Assembly: GCF_014199205.1 (NCBI RefSeq)
Contig: NZ_JACIJD010000012.1
Span: 1-64,000, forward strand
DNA from: Muricoccus pecuniae
Lineage (GTDB): Bacteria; Pseudomonadota; Alphaproteobacteria; Acetobacterales; Acetobacteraceae
Reading direction: 5' to 3'
DNA: 64,000 bases
Below, in pieces: positions 1 to 8,334 of this stretch. Positions within the stretch are counted from its first letter, which is position 1. Every line of letters begins with the position of its first letter. The notes beneath the pieces are model-generated. The model was not told the DNA's origin and ran no database searches. It saw only the letters and a program-made list of their open reading frames with translations. The position numbers and the translations under genes are program-made.

Positions 1-55
1 GCGGCAGCAGCGGTTCCACCACCGCCCAAAGGTCATCAGCGACGAGGAGTGCCAT
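1..55 (-). CDS. IS5-family transposase, N-terminal fragment cut by window edge
   Basis: Reading the minus strand from the ATG at 55 gives MALLVADDLWAVVEPLLP before the window ends. This matches the opening of the first ORF of IS5-family (IS427/IS1031-like) transposases, whose N-termini follow the pattern LxxDLWxxxEPLLP. A purine-rich GGGGAGAG lies directly before the ATG. The element therefore extends leftwards outside the window, and its end should lie within about 50 bp to the right, near the GTTTAAAGC stretch at 88-97. Whether the copy is intact cannot be seen. Confidence 0.75.
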   Translation of the reverse strand, partial: MALLVADDLWAVVEPLLP

Positions 56-261
56 CTCTCCCCAACGCCTCAACCCAAGTTTTGTCCCGAGCTTTAAACA
101 GCTAGGGATACACTGCCAGGACGGGCCAAGCGCACCCATACCAGAACTTTTCGCGTCCTTGTGCATTGCAGAGGGTATCGGGCCGGGCGCGAAGGCTTTC
201 TCGGATTGGCCTCGACGACCGCGCCTCGGGTCCGTTACTGGCTATAAGGGAGAAACGCGCC
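56..261. other. Outer end of the left IS element plus upstream region of the next gene
   Basis: No convincing gene lies here. The first 50 bases are the 5' flank of the IS5-family transposase. The motif GCTGTTTAAAGCTCGGG (minus strand, 87-103) resembles the terminal inverted repeats of IS427-group elements, and CTAG at 101-104 could be a target site, but the other end is outside the window so this is not proven. A good ribosome site AAGGGAGA lies at 246-253, ahead of the GTG at 262. Confidence 0.35.
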
Positions 262-879
262 GTGACTTCCGCGTCCGAACACCGCCTTTTTGAGGCGCTT
301 GCCACAATAACTCGTGCCTTCGCCGATGGAGGCGTACCCAGCCTCGACGGTGACGCAGGCGGAAGAGACTCCCCCGATCCGTCGCCCGCCATCACGGCGC
401 TCAGCCCGGAGACACGCGAAGTGCTGGGCGAAGCGGCGCTGGCGGTGGCCTTCGGCGCCTTCGCATCACGCGGCGGGGATGGTGGACCGATCCACACTTT
501 GACGGCGGCCATGGGCCTCATGGCGATCCTCGCGGATGAGGAACCTGATCCTCCCGCCGAAATCCAGCGGATCGTTGCCGATGATCAGAGGGTCGAAGCC
601 GAGATCGACAGCGCCGGTGAGGCGATCGATCGGGAATTTGGGCGCGATGCCAGCGGTGAGGCGGTAATCGCGGCGCTGGAGGCGAGGCTTCTTGGCACGG
701 CGCTGACGCTCGCAGGCTGCACACTGCCCGAAGGCTCTGACGGGCAAGGCGCCGTGCGCCTCCGCGCCGCTCGTTGCCTCACCAGCCTTGCGACGGGCCT
801 TCTGCTCATGAACATCGCCGGCGCTGCGCCCGACAGCGTCAGCACGTCACAGCTTGCGGCGGATGAAGCTCGGCGCTGA
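262..879 (+). CDS. Hypothetical protein, alanine-rich, 205 aa
   Basis: I do not recognise this protein. The GTG at 262 is preferred over the ATG at 166 because AAGGGAGA sits 8-9 bases before it, while the earlier start has no ribosome site. The product is soluble-looking and acidic, with a disordered Gly/Asp/Pro stretch around residues 25-45. Alanine/leucine-rich helical segments follow, including a short hydrophobic one near the C-terminus (LATGLLLMNIAGAA). It lies alone between two insertion-sequence fragments, so it may be cargo of a mobile region. GC skew at third positions is consistent with real coding. Confidence 0.55.
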   Translation: MTSASEHRLFEALATITRAFADGGVPSLDGDAGGRDSPDPSPAITALSPETREVLGEAALAVAFGAFASRGGDGGPIHTLTAAMGLMAILADEEPDPPAEIQRIVADDQRVEAEIDSAGEAIDREFGRDASGEAVIAALEARLLGTALTLAGCTLPEGSDGQGAVRLRAARCLTSLATGLLLMNIAGAAPDSVSTSQLAADEARR

Positions 880-1032
880 ACTGTTTCAGGCCCTGGGGCC
901 GGATGCAGCCATCGACAGGCTCAGCACCTCCTTACGTCGCGCCCCGGAGACGGAGGGGGTTCTGATCTAAGCCCTGTTAGCGCCTGAACTGACCGCCGGA
1001 GGTCGGCATTCTGCGATCTTTCGGAGGGAAGG

Positions 1033-1513
1033 ATGGCGCTGACGGATGAGCAAAGGGCGATGCTGGAGCCACTGGTCGAGGCCTGCCGCCCGCACGCCAA
1101 GGTGCCGCCGCAGCACCTGCGCCGGACAGTGGGGGCCATTTTCTGGAGGCACGACAACGGTGCGAAATGGCGAGCCCTCCCTGCGGAGGAGGGCCCGTGG
1201 TGGATGGCGGCTCAGACCTTTATCCGCTGGTCGCGGCTGGGTGTCTGAGAACGCCTGCTCATCTCGTGGCGGCTTTGGCACCAAGGCCTGCGTGATCGCG
1301 GACGCTGCCGGGCGCGCCGTCGCCTTCTCACTGGCGCCAGGTCGAGCGCATGAGCCGCCCCACGCCGTTCCCCTCCTCGCAGCCCTCCCCAGCGTGCCGC
1401 TTTGGGTCGTGGGTGACCGCGGCTACTCCAGTCATACTTTCCGCGAGCACGTCTGGAGCCTCGGCGCGCGGCCTGCCATCCCGCCCAAGAGAAACGAGGC
1501 CCCTGTCGCCTGA
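1033..1513 (+). pseudogene. IS5-family transposase remnant, internally deleted
   Basis: The first 71 codons (1033-1248) start after a strong GGAGGGAAGG ribosome site. They match the N-terminal part of the IS5 first ORF (MALTDEQRAMLEPLVEACRP, then GAIFWRHDNGAKWRALP). The frame then stops. The +1 frame directly after it continues with second-ORF sequence: SRGGFGTKACVIAD, AFSLAPGRAHE, and VVGDRGYSS, whose Asp is the second catalytic acidic residue. The intervening segment with the first catalytic Asp is missing, and the C-terminal part with the DDE glutamate is cut after RNEAPVA. This is therefore a deletion derivative, not a normal orfA/orfB frameshift arrangement. Confidence 0.85.
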
Positions 1514-1558
1514 TCGCAAGCGATGTTCTGAAGCCCTTGGTGGGCAGGTGGCTACGTG

Positions 1559-2405
1559 TCAGTGCCAGGGCATGAGTTCGTCGATGCGGCTCTGAGGCCA
1601 GCCCTCGACGAGGTGGGTGAGGAGATCGGCGAGGTAGGTCTGGGGATCGACGCCGTTGAGCTTGCGGGTCTCGATGAGGGAGGCGACGGTGGCCCCGTGC
1701 TCCCCGCCCTCGTCGGATCTCGCGAACAGCGCGTTCTTGCGGCTCAGCGCGATGGGGCGGATGGCGCGCTCGACGGCGTTGGTGTCGAGGTCGATGCGGC
1801 CGTCCCAGAGGAACCTGGGCAGGCCCCCGCGGCCCTCCAGCGCGTAGCGGATCGCCTCTGCCAAGTCGCCCCGCCCGGGCACGCGGGCGAGATGCTCCTC
1901 AAGCCAGGCGAACAGATCCTCAACGAGGAACTGGCTCTGCGCGTCGCCTCCGGCACGTCGGACATCCAGCGGCTGCCCGCTCAGTTCCGCCTCGACGGCG
2001 TAGAGGGCGGCGATGCGGCGGCGGTTCGTCCGCTAAGCGGCTTCACCGCCGCCGATGGGTGACGCACCGCTCCGGGCCAAATCCCAGGACCGGCGCCGCG
2101 CATGGGCCCAGCAGGTCGCGATCACCACGGCGCCCGGAGATTCCCCGGGAGTGGCTCCTGGCTCGGCGAGGCGCGGAGAGGCCGCGTAGCCGTCGCACTG
2201 GAGGATGCCGCGGCAGCGCCCCAGCAGGGCCCGGACGTGCTCGCCGCCCCGGGCCCGGCGCGTAGGTGTAGGCGACCGCAGGTAGGTCCAGCCCGCCCCA
2301 GGGCCGGTCGTCGCGGGCGATGGCCCAGAAATACCCCTGCTTGGTGCGGCCCGCGGCCGGGGTCGAGAGCCGGCACAACCGTCTCATCCGCGAACAGTCG
2401 CGCCG
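1559..2405 (-). pseudogene. IS66-family transposase (TnpC) remnant with frameshifts
   Basis: The C-terminal 107 codons (1559-1882) are intact IS66 transposase: AEAIRYALEG, FLWDGRIDLDTNAVERAIRP with the last catalytic Glu, KNALFARSD, ASLIETRKLNGVDPQTYL and SRIDELMPW. Upstream on the same strand the family sequence continues in other frames: LFADETVVPALDPGRG near 2400-2350, TKQGYFWAIARDDRPWGG near 2340-2290, and the CWAH region near 2120. At least three frame changes are needed to read through. The N-terminal half with the zinc finger is absent, and homology starts abruptly near 2405. Confidence 0.88.
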
Positions 2406-2465
2406 AACGCGCTCATTTCAATGCCGGAAAGCCGTGCAGCAGGCTGGGACGTTTCGGGGGCGCCC

Positions 2466-2849
2466 ATGGCCCGGATGTCACTATCCTGAATGCAGCGCTG
2501 GAACACATCTTCTCGAAGCACAGCGCGGATCCGCGGCGGATCGCCCTGGCCGGCTTCCCCGACGAGGCGTCCTACGCACTTTCGCTCGCGATAGGAAACG
2601 GCGATCTCTTCACCCACGCCATGCCGTTCTCGCCCGGCTTCGCGGTGCCGCCCTAACCGGTTGGGCGGCCGCCCATCCTCGTCTCGCATGGCATTGCGGG
2701 GGACGTGTTGCCCATCAACGTCTGCAGCGACGCCTTGTACTCCGGCTACAGCGCATGGGCACGATGTGCGCTATCGCGAGTTTCCGGGCGGCCACTACAT
2801 GCCGCCCAAGCTGGCCGATGAGGCGGTCGCGATGGTCGCGCGGTGGTAA
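2466..2849 (+). pseudogene. Broken alpha/beta hydrolase (phospholipase/carboxylesterase or PHB-depolymerase-like)
   Basis: The C-terminal two thirds of a serine hydrolase can be read in two frames. Bases 2466-2656 give PDVTILNAALEHIF, DPRRIALAGFPDEASYALSLAI and FTHAMPFSPGF, then a stop. The next frames give RPPILVSHGIAGDVLPIN and finally GHDVRYREFPGGHYMPPKL, ending at 2849. In intact relatives the nucleophile motif is GFSDGAS. Here the first serine is proline, so the active site is lost as well as the reading frame. The catalytic-His block GGH is still visible. The 5' end is missing at the junction with the IS66 remnant. Confidence 0.75.
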
Positions 2850-3191
2850 GCGGCTGGAACCTGCCGCTGAGGGGCGACAGGCCGTAGGGGTGTTGCCTGA
2901 GTGGGTAGCATACTCCTGCTTCGAAGACGCGTCACACGAGAACCGATCATCATTGCGATCACTCCCGCCACTGTTTTCGAGCGTAAATAGTAACACAAGA
3001 AACATTCATCTATATTGTTCGGATCCATACATATCATAGTTAAATATCTGAGCTTCATTCACATATTCATTGTTCTGGAACCCAGGTGTTCTATTTTCAC
3101 TTACCGGCAAGAACATGGGTTGCTGAGTGTGCCAGGGCTTCCACCCCACATTCAGTCTGTCCTTGCACAGTCGTCCGTTCCGGGTAGGAAA
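2850..3191. other. AT-rich intergenic region, probable promoter region of the mannitol pair
   Basis: These 340 bases contain no supportable gene. Bases about 2980-3110 are conspicuously AT-rich against roughly 70% GC around them, with runs such as CATACATATCATAGTTAAATATC and TTCTATTTTCAC. That composition suggests a promoter and/or recently acquired DNA. No -35/-10 pair with ideal spacing could be fixed with confidence. A ribosome site GGGTAGGA stands at 3182-3189 before the ATG at 3192. Confidence 0.45.
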
Positions 3192-4400
3192 ATGCTTCAT
3201 ATTCACTTCGGTGCCGGTAGGCTCGGCCTAGGCCTGATCGTGCCGTTCTTCCGGACATCCTGTTCGGAGACCTTCATCCTCAACCGCGCGGTCTCTTCCG
3301 CGAATCCGACTGGCAGCACTGCGCTGGAGCCTCGCCGGCGCAACGATCTCCTCGCCGGCAACCCCGATCGCATGTACATCGTGCAGCACCGGGTCGAGGA
3401 AAGCGTTCAACGTCACGCCGTTCGATACGACGGCTTCTACGAGTACGCCGAAGACGACATCGAGGGTGTCATTCGCTCGGTCCTCACCAGGTCCCGCCAG
3501 CACCTGAAGGGCATTCTTGTGACAGCATCTGTCATTGTCGCTGCCAACTATCGACCCGTGCTGCGCGCCTTGCGGGTCATGGCCGAGATGCGAAGCCTCG
3601 GAGCCACTGGCGCGATCTTCCTGGTGGCCTGCGAGAACACCCTCAGCGCGCCCGAGATTTTCCTGGATCCCGAACTCCAGGATACTATCTCTGACGAAAT
3701 GCGCCGGCACGTCACCTGTGTGCACGGGCTTGTGGATCGTGTCTGCATGGGCCTGGAGGAGGGCCGCGAAGGGTCACACTCCACGGTGGTGGTTTCCACC
3801 GAGGAGTACGGATCCTTGAAGCTTGAGCTCAGGCCGGAGACAGAGGGACTTGCCCAGGAGCTCAAAGGAAGCCACGTCGAGTTCACCCGCTACGTCGCGG
3901 TCGAGAAGCAGCTCAAGAGCTGGCTCCTCAACGGAAGTCACTGGCTGCTGGCTCTCGAGGCCTTCGAGGAGAGCCATGGAGACAGGGAGCTCAGGCTCAA
4001 CCAGTTCCTGAAGGAGAAGCCGGAGCGCCTGCAATTCGCGAAAGCGGTGCTGGCGGAGATGAGCGAGGGCATCGCCGTGATCCTGCGCCGCGAGCCCGAA
4101 TACGCTCACTTCGTGCGTGACGTTGATCCGGAGGAGTACCTGCGCGGATCGGCTGAGGCGATCCTCAAGCGCTTCCTGAGCAGTGACGACCCGATGAGCC
4201 GCATCCTCGCGCGCTTCCAGGCTCCGACCCCAGAGATGCCAACCTCCATCCAGGCCTTCACCAAGCGCTTCGCCGACCGGGTGGAAGATCCGATCACCGC
4301 CTACTCCGAGTACAAGGGTGCACCGCCTCAGGCCGCCATGCGCTCCGTCAACAGCTTGGTTCGCCTCATCGCATCCGGGACCTATATCAATGCCGCATGA
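3192..4400 (+). CDS. Mannitol-1-phosphate 5-dehydrogenase-type polyol dehydrogenase
   Basis: This 402-aa protein belongs to the polyol-specific long-chain dehydrogenases. It should interconvert fructose 6-phosphate and mannitol 1-phosphate with NAD(P)H in the cytoplasm. It begins at the nucleotide site HFGAGRLGLGL (residues 4-14), followed by LNRAVS. A central ACENTLSAPEIF block follows. The family signature K-x4-N-x2-H occupies K242, N247 and H250 (KSWLLNGSH). The length is close to E. coli MtlD (382 aa). The start at 3192 follows GGGTAGGA; the open frame upstream to 3015 is AT-rich and unlike coding sequence. The next gene overlaps its end by 11 bases and encodes a HAD phosphatase, which suggests mannitol synthesis rather than PTS-linked breakdown. 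Free mannitol dehydrogenase is the alternative. Confidence 0.8.
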   Translation: MLHIHFGAGRLGLGLIVPFFRTSCSETFILNRAVSSANPTGSTALEPRRRNDLLAGNPDRMYIVQHRVEESVQRHAVRYDGFYEYAEDDIEGVIRSVLTRSRQHLKGILVTASVIVAANYRPVLRALRVMAEMRSLGATGAIFLVACENTLSAPEIFLDPELQDTISDEMRRHVTCVHGLVDRVCMGLEEGREGSHSTVVVSTEEYGSLKLELRPETEGLAQELKGSHVEFTRYVAVEKQLKSWLLNGSHWLLALEAFEESHGDRELRLNQFLKEKPERLQFAKAVLAEMSEGIAVILRREPEYAHFVRDVDPEEYLRGSAEAILKRFLSSDDPMSRILARFQAPTPEMPTSIQAFTKRFADRVEDPITAYSEYKGAPPQAAMRSVNSLVRLIASGTYINAA

Positions 4401-5127
4401 TCCCGAGGCTGCCGGGATGGTTCTCCACCGTCCCGCCATGCGCGATGGACAGGTTCTTTCCCAGAATTGGCCAGGCCTCATCATCTTCGACTGTGACGGT
4501 GTGCTGATCGACAGCGAGATCGTCGTGTGCCGCCTCACGGCCGAGGAGTTCACGCGGCTAGGCTACCGGGTTAGCACTGAAGAGGTCATCGCGCGCTTCG
4601 CCGGCCGGCCGGAACGCGAGATGATCGCCGATGTCGAGGCGGATTGGGGCCGTCCCGTCCCAGAAGCGTTCTTCACGCGCATCAGGGCACGGGTGGAGCA
4701 GGCTTACGCCACCGAGCTCGAGATCATGCCCGGCATCGCCGACCTACTCGATAGCCTCCGCGCCGCTGTCTGCGTCGCCTCCAGCGCATATCCAGCAAAG
4801 CTCAAGCTTGGGCTGGATACCGTTGGTCTTTATAAGCGCTTCGCGCCGAATGTCGTGAGCGCATCCCTCGTCGCGCAGGGCAAGCCCGCCCCGGACGTCT
4901 TCATCTACGCCGCTGGCTGGATGCGGGCACCGACGGCGGACTGCCTGGTGATCGAGGACAGTGTTCCAGGGGTGCGCGCAGCCCTTGCAGCAGGCATGCG
5001 CGTCTTCGGCTTCACGGGGGGTCGGCACTGCGCCCCCGGCCATCGGGAACGCTTGTTGGAAGCGGGGGCAGAGCAGGTCATCGAAAGCTTCAGCGACCTC
5101 CGGCACCTGATCCCTGCGGCCTTCTGA
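4390..5127 (+). CDS. HAD-superfamily phosphatase, possible mannitol-1-phosphate phosphatase
   Basis: This is a 245-aa subfamily IA haloacid-dehalogenase-like hydrolase. Motif I is IFDCDGVLIDSE with nucleophile D34 and acid D36. Motif II is VASSAYPAK, motif III lysine is in GKPAPDVF, and motif IV is VIEDSVPGVRAA. The helical cap between motifs I and II is of the beta-phosphoglucomutase/sugar-phosphatase type. The ATG at 4390 lies inside the end of the polyol dehydrogenase gene (11-base overlap), so the two are translated together. By analogy to Acinetobacter MtlD, where a HAD phosphatase is fused to the dehydrogenase, it may dephosphorylate mannitol 1-phosphate to mannitol. The substrate is inferred from context only. 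Confidence 0.8.
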   Translation: MPHDPEAAGMVLHRPAMRDGQVLSQNWPGLIIFDCDGVLIDSEIVVCRLTAEEFTRLGYRVSTEEVIARFAGRPEREMIADVEADWGRPVPEAFFTRIRARVEQAYATELEIMPGIADLLDSLRAAVCVASSAYPAKLKLGLDTVGLYKRFAPNVVSASLVAQGKPAPDVFIYAAGWMRAPTADCLVIEDSVPGVRAALAAGMRVFGFTGGRHCAPGHRERLLEAGAEQVIESFSDLRHLIPAAF

Positions 5128-5199
5128 ACTGGCGACGCGTAGCCCATCGCCGTTCAGGGCTGGTTGCCGCCATGCCCCTGCCTCACAGTTCGGGCCTTG

Positions 5200-5240
5200 C
5201 CAAGGCGCAAATGGCATTCAGCCCTCGGGAGGCGCCTTGG
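5200..5240. terminator. Inverted repeat after the HAD phosphatase, possible terminator
   Basis: CCAAGGCGC at 5200-5208 pairs perfectly with GCGCCTTGG at 5232-5240 across a 23-base loop. The palindrome CCCTGGCCAGGG follows at 5244-5255. It lies between the convergent phosphatase and LysE genes. There is no T-run, so it is only a candidate. Confidence 0.3.
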
Positions 5241-5303
5241 TCTGCCCTGGCCAGGGCGCCTTCCCGAGCCGGCCTATCGCCAGCGCCCAACTGGGAGCAG
5301 ATG

Positions 5304-5954
5304 TCAGGCCGCAGGCCTCTTGGCCAGAGCGAGGCCGATACCGAGCGCGACCATCGCGGCTCCCGAAGCCTCCCGGAGACGCCGGATCAGCGCCGGCCTC
5401 GCTGCCGCGCCGTCCCGGATACCGCCCGCGGCAAAGGCGACCACGATATCGGCCAGGGTGTTCAGCGCGACCGACACGAAGCCGAGCACGACGAACTGCA
5501 GCGCCACATGGCCCACGGTGGGATCGACGAACTGCGGAACGAAGGCCAGGAAGAAGGCTGCCGTCTTCGGGTTCAGCGCCTCGACCAGCACGCCCTCCCG
5601 AAAGGCCCGCCTCGGGCCGACGGACGGCGATGCTGAACCGCCTTCAAGGACGGTCAGCGCGTCCCGGCCGGCGGAGCGGAAGGTGCGCCAGCCGATCCAG
5701 ACGAGGTAGGCGGAACCGATCAGCTTGAGCGCGGTGAAGAGTTCGGCGCTCGCGAGCACGATGGCGGAGACGCCCAGGCTGCCCGCGAGGACATGGGCCA
5801 TGCCGCCCAGGCCCGTACCGAAGCTGGAGGCGACCCCTTCCGAACGGCCACCGGCGAGCGTCCGCGCGGCGACGTAGAAAATGCCTGGGCCAGGCGTCAC
5901 GGCGAGCAGCAGGGCCGCGGCGACGTAAAGGGCGAACTGGGGCAGGTCTGGCAT
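5304..5954 (-). CDS. LysE/RhtB-family amino-acid exporter
   Basis: This 216-aa inner-membrane protein has the six hydrophobic segments typical of the LysE superfamily. The N-terminal signature is TPGPGIFYVAARTLAGGR (residues 20-37), followed by SSFGTGLGGMAHVLAGSLG. A central loop contains ALNPKTAAFFLAFVPQF, the family NPK motif. The family exports amino acids such as lysine, homoserine, threonine or neutral amino acids by proton exchange. The substrate cannot be told from sequence. It stands alone on the minus strand, next to the PaiB-like gene, with an 83-base gap. Confidence 0.88.
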   Translation of the reverse strand: MPDLPQFALYVAAALLLAVTPGPGIFYVAARTLAGGRSEGVASSFGTGLGGMAHVLAGSLGVSAIVLASAELFTALKLIGSAYLVWIGWRTFRSAGRDALTVLEGGSASPSVGPRRAFREGVLVEALNPKTAAFFLAFVPQFVDPTVGHVALQFVVLGFVSVALNTLADIVVAFAAGGIRDGAAARPALIRRLREASGAAMVALGIGLALAKRPAA

Positions 5955-6037
5955 GTCGGCGAACTCCTGGTGGTCTTGCCCGGCCGGAAGGATAAAGGTG
6001 CGCAGGGCTATGTCGCTGCCGGCGTTGCTGGCCTGCC

Positions 6038-6661
6038 TCAGCCCGGGATCAGGGCTGCCGCGGCGCGGTCCGAAACCCGTTCGCTAGTGGCGAGCCCGGC
6101 GGCCACCCCTGCCCTGTCCTCTGCGCTTCGGTTCTGGCTCATCTTCCGCTTGCCCTCGATCCGAGAGATCGGCATCCGCAGCCCCAGGATTCCTCGGAGC
6201 TGCGCGCGGATGAAGGCGGCCGGCGCATCCGTCACGGCCCAGGGCTCCGGCCGGACTTCCTCATGCAGCCTCGTCAGGCGGGTGACGACGTCCAGCAGGC
6301 GGTCGGCATCGTCGAAGAACTCGGCGGGGCCGTAGGCATGGACGGCGACATAGTTCCAGGTGGGCACCACTTTCCCGTGCTCCCGCTTCGACGCATACCA
6401 GGAAGGGGTGACATAGGCGTCCGGCCCCATGAAGAGTGCCATGGCTTCCCCGGTAGGCACCAGCTTCCCCTGCGGATTCGCCCGCGCCAGATGCCCGTAG
6501 AGCGTGCCGTACGGACCCTCGTCGGGCATGAGGAAGAGAGGCAGCGGGGTGGCCAGCAATCCTTCCTCCGTCGCCGTGACGAGATTGGCCAGGCGCGCCT
6601 CCCGCATCACGCCATGCAGGGCTGGCAGGTCGTCTTCGCGAAAGGCGGGCGGGACATACAT
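6038..6661 (-). CDS. PaiB-like FMN-binding negative transcriptional regulator
   Basis: This 207-aa protein opens with MYVPPAFREDD, the hallmark start of the PaiB family. It continues with the split-barrel flavin fold: ATPLPLFLMPDEGPYGTLYGHLARANPQ and the conserved WYASKREHGKVVPTWNY (residues 90-106). PaiB proteins bind FMN and are linked to polyamine or amino-acid stress responses and to repression of sporulation genes in Bacillus. The start at 6661 is chosen because relatives begin at MYVPP; the frame continues 16 codons further upstream. It is divergent from a MocR-type regulator 93 bases away, a common pairing. Confidence 0.88.
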   Translation of the reverse strand: MYVPPAFREDDLPALHGVMREARLANLVTATEEGLLATPLPLFLMPDEGPYGTLYGHLARANPQGKLVPTGEAMALFMGPDAYVTPSWYASKREHGKVVPTWNYVAVHAYGPAEFFDDADRLLDVVTRLTRLHEEVRPEPWAVTDAPAAFIRAQLRGILGLRMPISRIEGKRKMSQNRSAEDRAGVAAGLATSERVSDRAAAALIPG

Positions 6662-6754
6662 GCGGCTGGCTCCTGAACCGGCCTCGACCTTGCCCCGAAG
6701 ATGGCCCACAAGGAACGTCCAGTTCCTCGCGATCTAGCTGGACCAGTTTCCACC

Positions 6755-8275
6755 ATGCCGTCCGTCGCTCCCGCGCAGACGCGGATCACCCAGAGGATCT
6801 GCGAGAGGATCAAGAGCCAGATCGCATCGGGATCGCTCGGCCCGGGCGCGTGCCTGCCCTCCACGCGCTCGCTGGCGGCAGAGTGGGGCGTCTCGCGGAC
6901 GACAGTCACCGCGGCCTACGAGCAACTGATCGCCGAGGAATATCTCGAGACCCGGCAGGGCGCCCGGGCGCGGGTAGCGAGGGGGCTCGGCCCGCCGCCG
7001 ACCCTGGATCGTCGGGGCAGTTCCGATGGCGGCCCTGACAGGCTGTCCGCCTACGGCCAGCGGCTGGCCGACTTCGGCCCGCCGCCCGCGGCCGACAGGG
7101 CCGGGATGATGGCCGACTTCCGCTACGGGGACCTCTCCCCCGGGGACTTCCCCGGGCTGGCCTGGCGAAAGGCGATCGGCGCTGCCCTGCTGCGCCGGCA
7201 CGGGCGGCTCCGCTACGGCGATCCCCGCGGCTCGCCCGACCTCCGGCTGGCCTTGCAAGGCTATCTCTGGCGGGCTCGCGGCCTGCGCTGCGATCCGGAA
7301 CAGATCGTGGTGGTCAACGGCTCGCAGCAGGGGCTCGATCTCTGCGCGCGGCTGCTGCTCGATCCCGGCGACCGGGCCGTCATGGAGAACCCGGGTTACA
7401 ACCTCGCGCGCCAAGTGTTCATCGCGTGCGGTGCCGAGCTGGTCCCGATCCCCGTGGACGAGGAGGGCATGCGCACGGACAGCCTGCCCCCCGCCCGGCT
7501 CGCCTATGTCACCCCGTCCCACCAGTTTCCGCTCGGCAGCGTCATGTCGGCGGCACGCCGCCGGGACCTCCTCGCCTGGGCGCAGGATACGGGCGCTTAT
7601 GTTGTCGAGGACGACTACGACAGCGAGTACCGCTTCGACATCGCCCCGATTCCACCCTTGCAGGTGCTCGATCGCGCGGCACGCGTCATCTATCTCGGCA
7701 CGGTCTCGAAGACGCTCTCCCCTACCCTGCGCCTCGGCTACCTCGTCGTTCCGGTGGCGCTGTCCGAGGTCTTCGCCGGGGCGAAGCGGCTGGCGGACAG
7801 GCACACGCCCGGCCTGGAACAGGAAGCCCTGGCCGAACTGATCGGGAGCGGGGCCTATGAACGGCATGTCCGGCGCGTCCGCCGCCGGAATGGCGAGCGG
7901 CGCGCCGCCCTGCTCGCCGCTCTGTCCGCAACGCTGGGCGACGCGGCGACGGTGACCGGCGCGGATGCCGGGCTGCATGTCGTCGTCTGGCTGAACCGGT
8001 TGCAGAAGGCGCAGGAGGACGCGCTCGTCGCGCATGCACTCGCGGCGGGCATCGGCGTCTATCCCATCAATCCCCTCTATGCCTCCGCTCCGGCTGAAGC
8101 CCGGCCCGGCATGGCGGGGCTGGTGATGGGATATGCAAGCCTGGATGAGCGGAGCATCGACCGAGGCGTGCGGGCGCTCGGCGAGGTTCTCGCGACCTTT
8201 CCCGAGGGAGAGGGCGCAGGTCACGGACCCGATCGCCGCCGGTCGCAGGAGCCGCCACTCGCCCGGGCGGATTGA
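6755..8275 (+). CDS. MocR-family GntR/aminotransferase transcriptional regulator
   Basis: This 506-aa fusion has an N-terminal winged helix (residues about 10-75: SGSLGPGACLPSTRSLAAEWGVSRTTVTAAYEQL). It is joined to a fold-type I aminotransferase domain. The domain shows the substrate/PLP-contacting VVNGSQQGLDLCARLLLDPGD, PGYNLARQVF, VEDDYDSEYRFD, and the PLP lysine in GTVSKTLSPTLRLGY. MocR proteins use PLP and an amino compound to control a neighbouring gene. The divergent paiB gene is the likely target, alongside itself. The start is uncertain: ATG 6755 places the helix-turn-helix normally, ATG 6701 would add 18 residues, and neither has a clear ribosome site. Confidence 0.88.
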   Translation: MPSVAPAQTRITQRICERIKSQIASGSLGPGACLPSTRSLAAEWGVSRTTVTAAYEQLIAEEYLETRQGARARVARGLGPPPTLDRRGSSDGGPDRLSAYGQRLADFGPPPAADRAGMMADFRYGDLSPGDFPGLAWRKAIGAALLRRHGRLRYGDPRGSPDLRLALQGYLWRARGLRCDPEQIVVVNGSQQGLDLCARLLLDPGDRAVMENPGYNLARQVFIACGAELVPIPVDEEGMRTDSLPPARLAYVTPSHQFPLGSVMSAARRRDLLAWAQDTGAYVVEDDYDSEYRFDIAPIPPLQVLDRAARVIYLGTVSKTLSPTLRLGYLVVPVALSEVFAGAKRLADRHTPGLEQEALAELIGSGAYERHVRRVRRRNGERRAALLAALSATLGDAATVTGADAGLHVVVWLNRLQKAQEDALVAHALAAGIGVYPINPLYASAPAEARPGMAGLVMGYASLDERSIDRGVRALGEVLATFPEGEGAGHGPDRRRSQEPPLARAD

Positions 8276-8334
8276 TCAGCGGCCAAGCAGGCGCGCGGCC
8301 CTTCCCCGTCGCGATCACCACGAGGCCAGGAGGC

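Noticed and set aside
1033-1513. Programmed frameshift reading of the IS5 orfA/orfB pair
   Set aside because: The middle of the transposase with the first catalytic Asp is missing and the end is truncated, so this is a deletion and not a recoding site.
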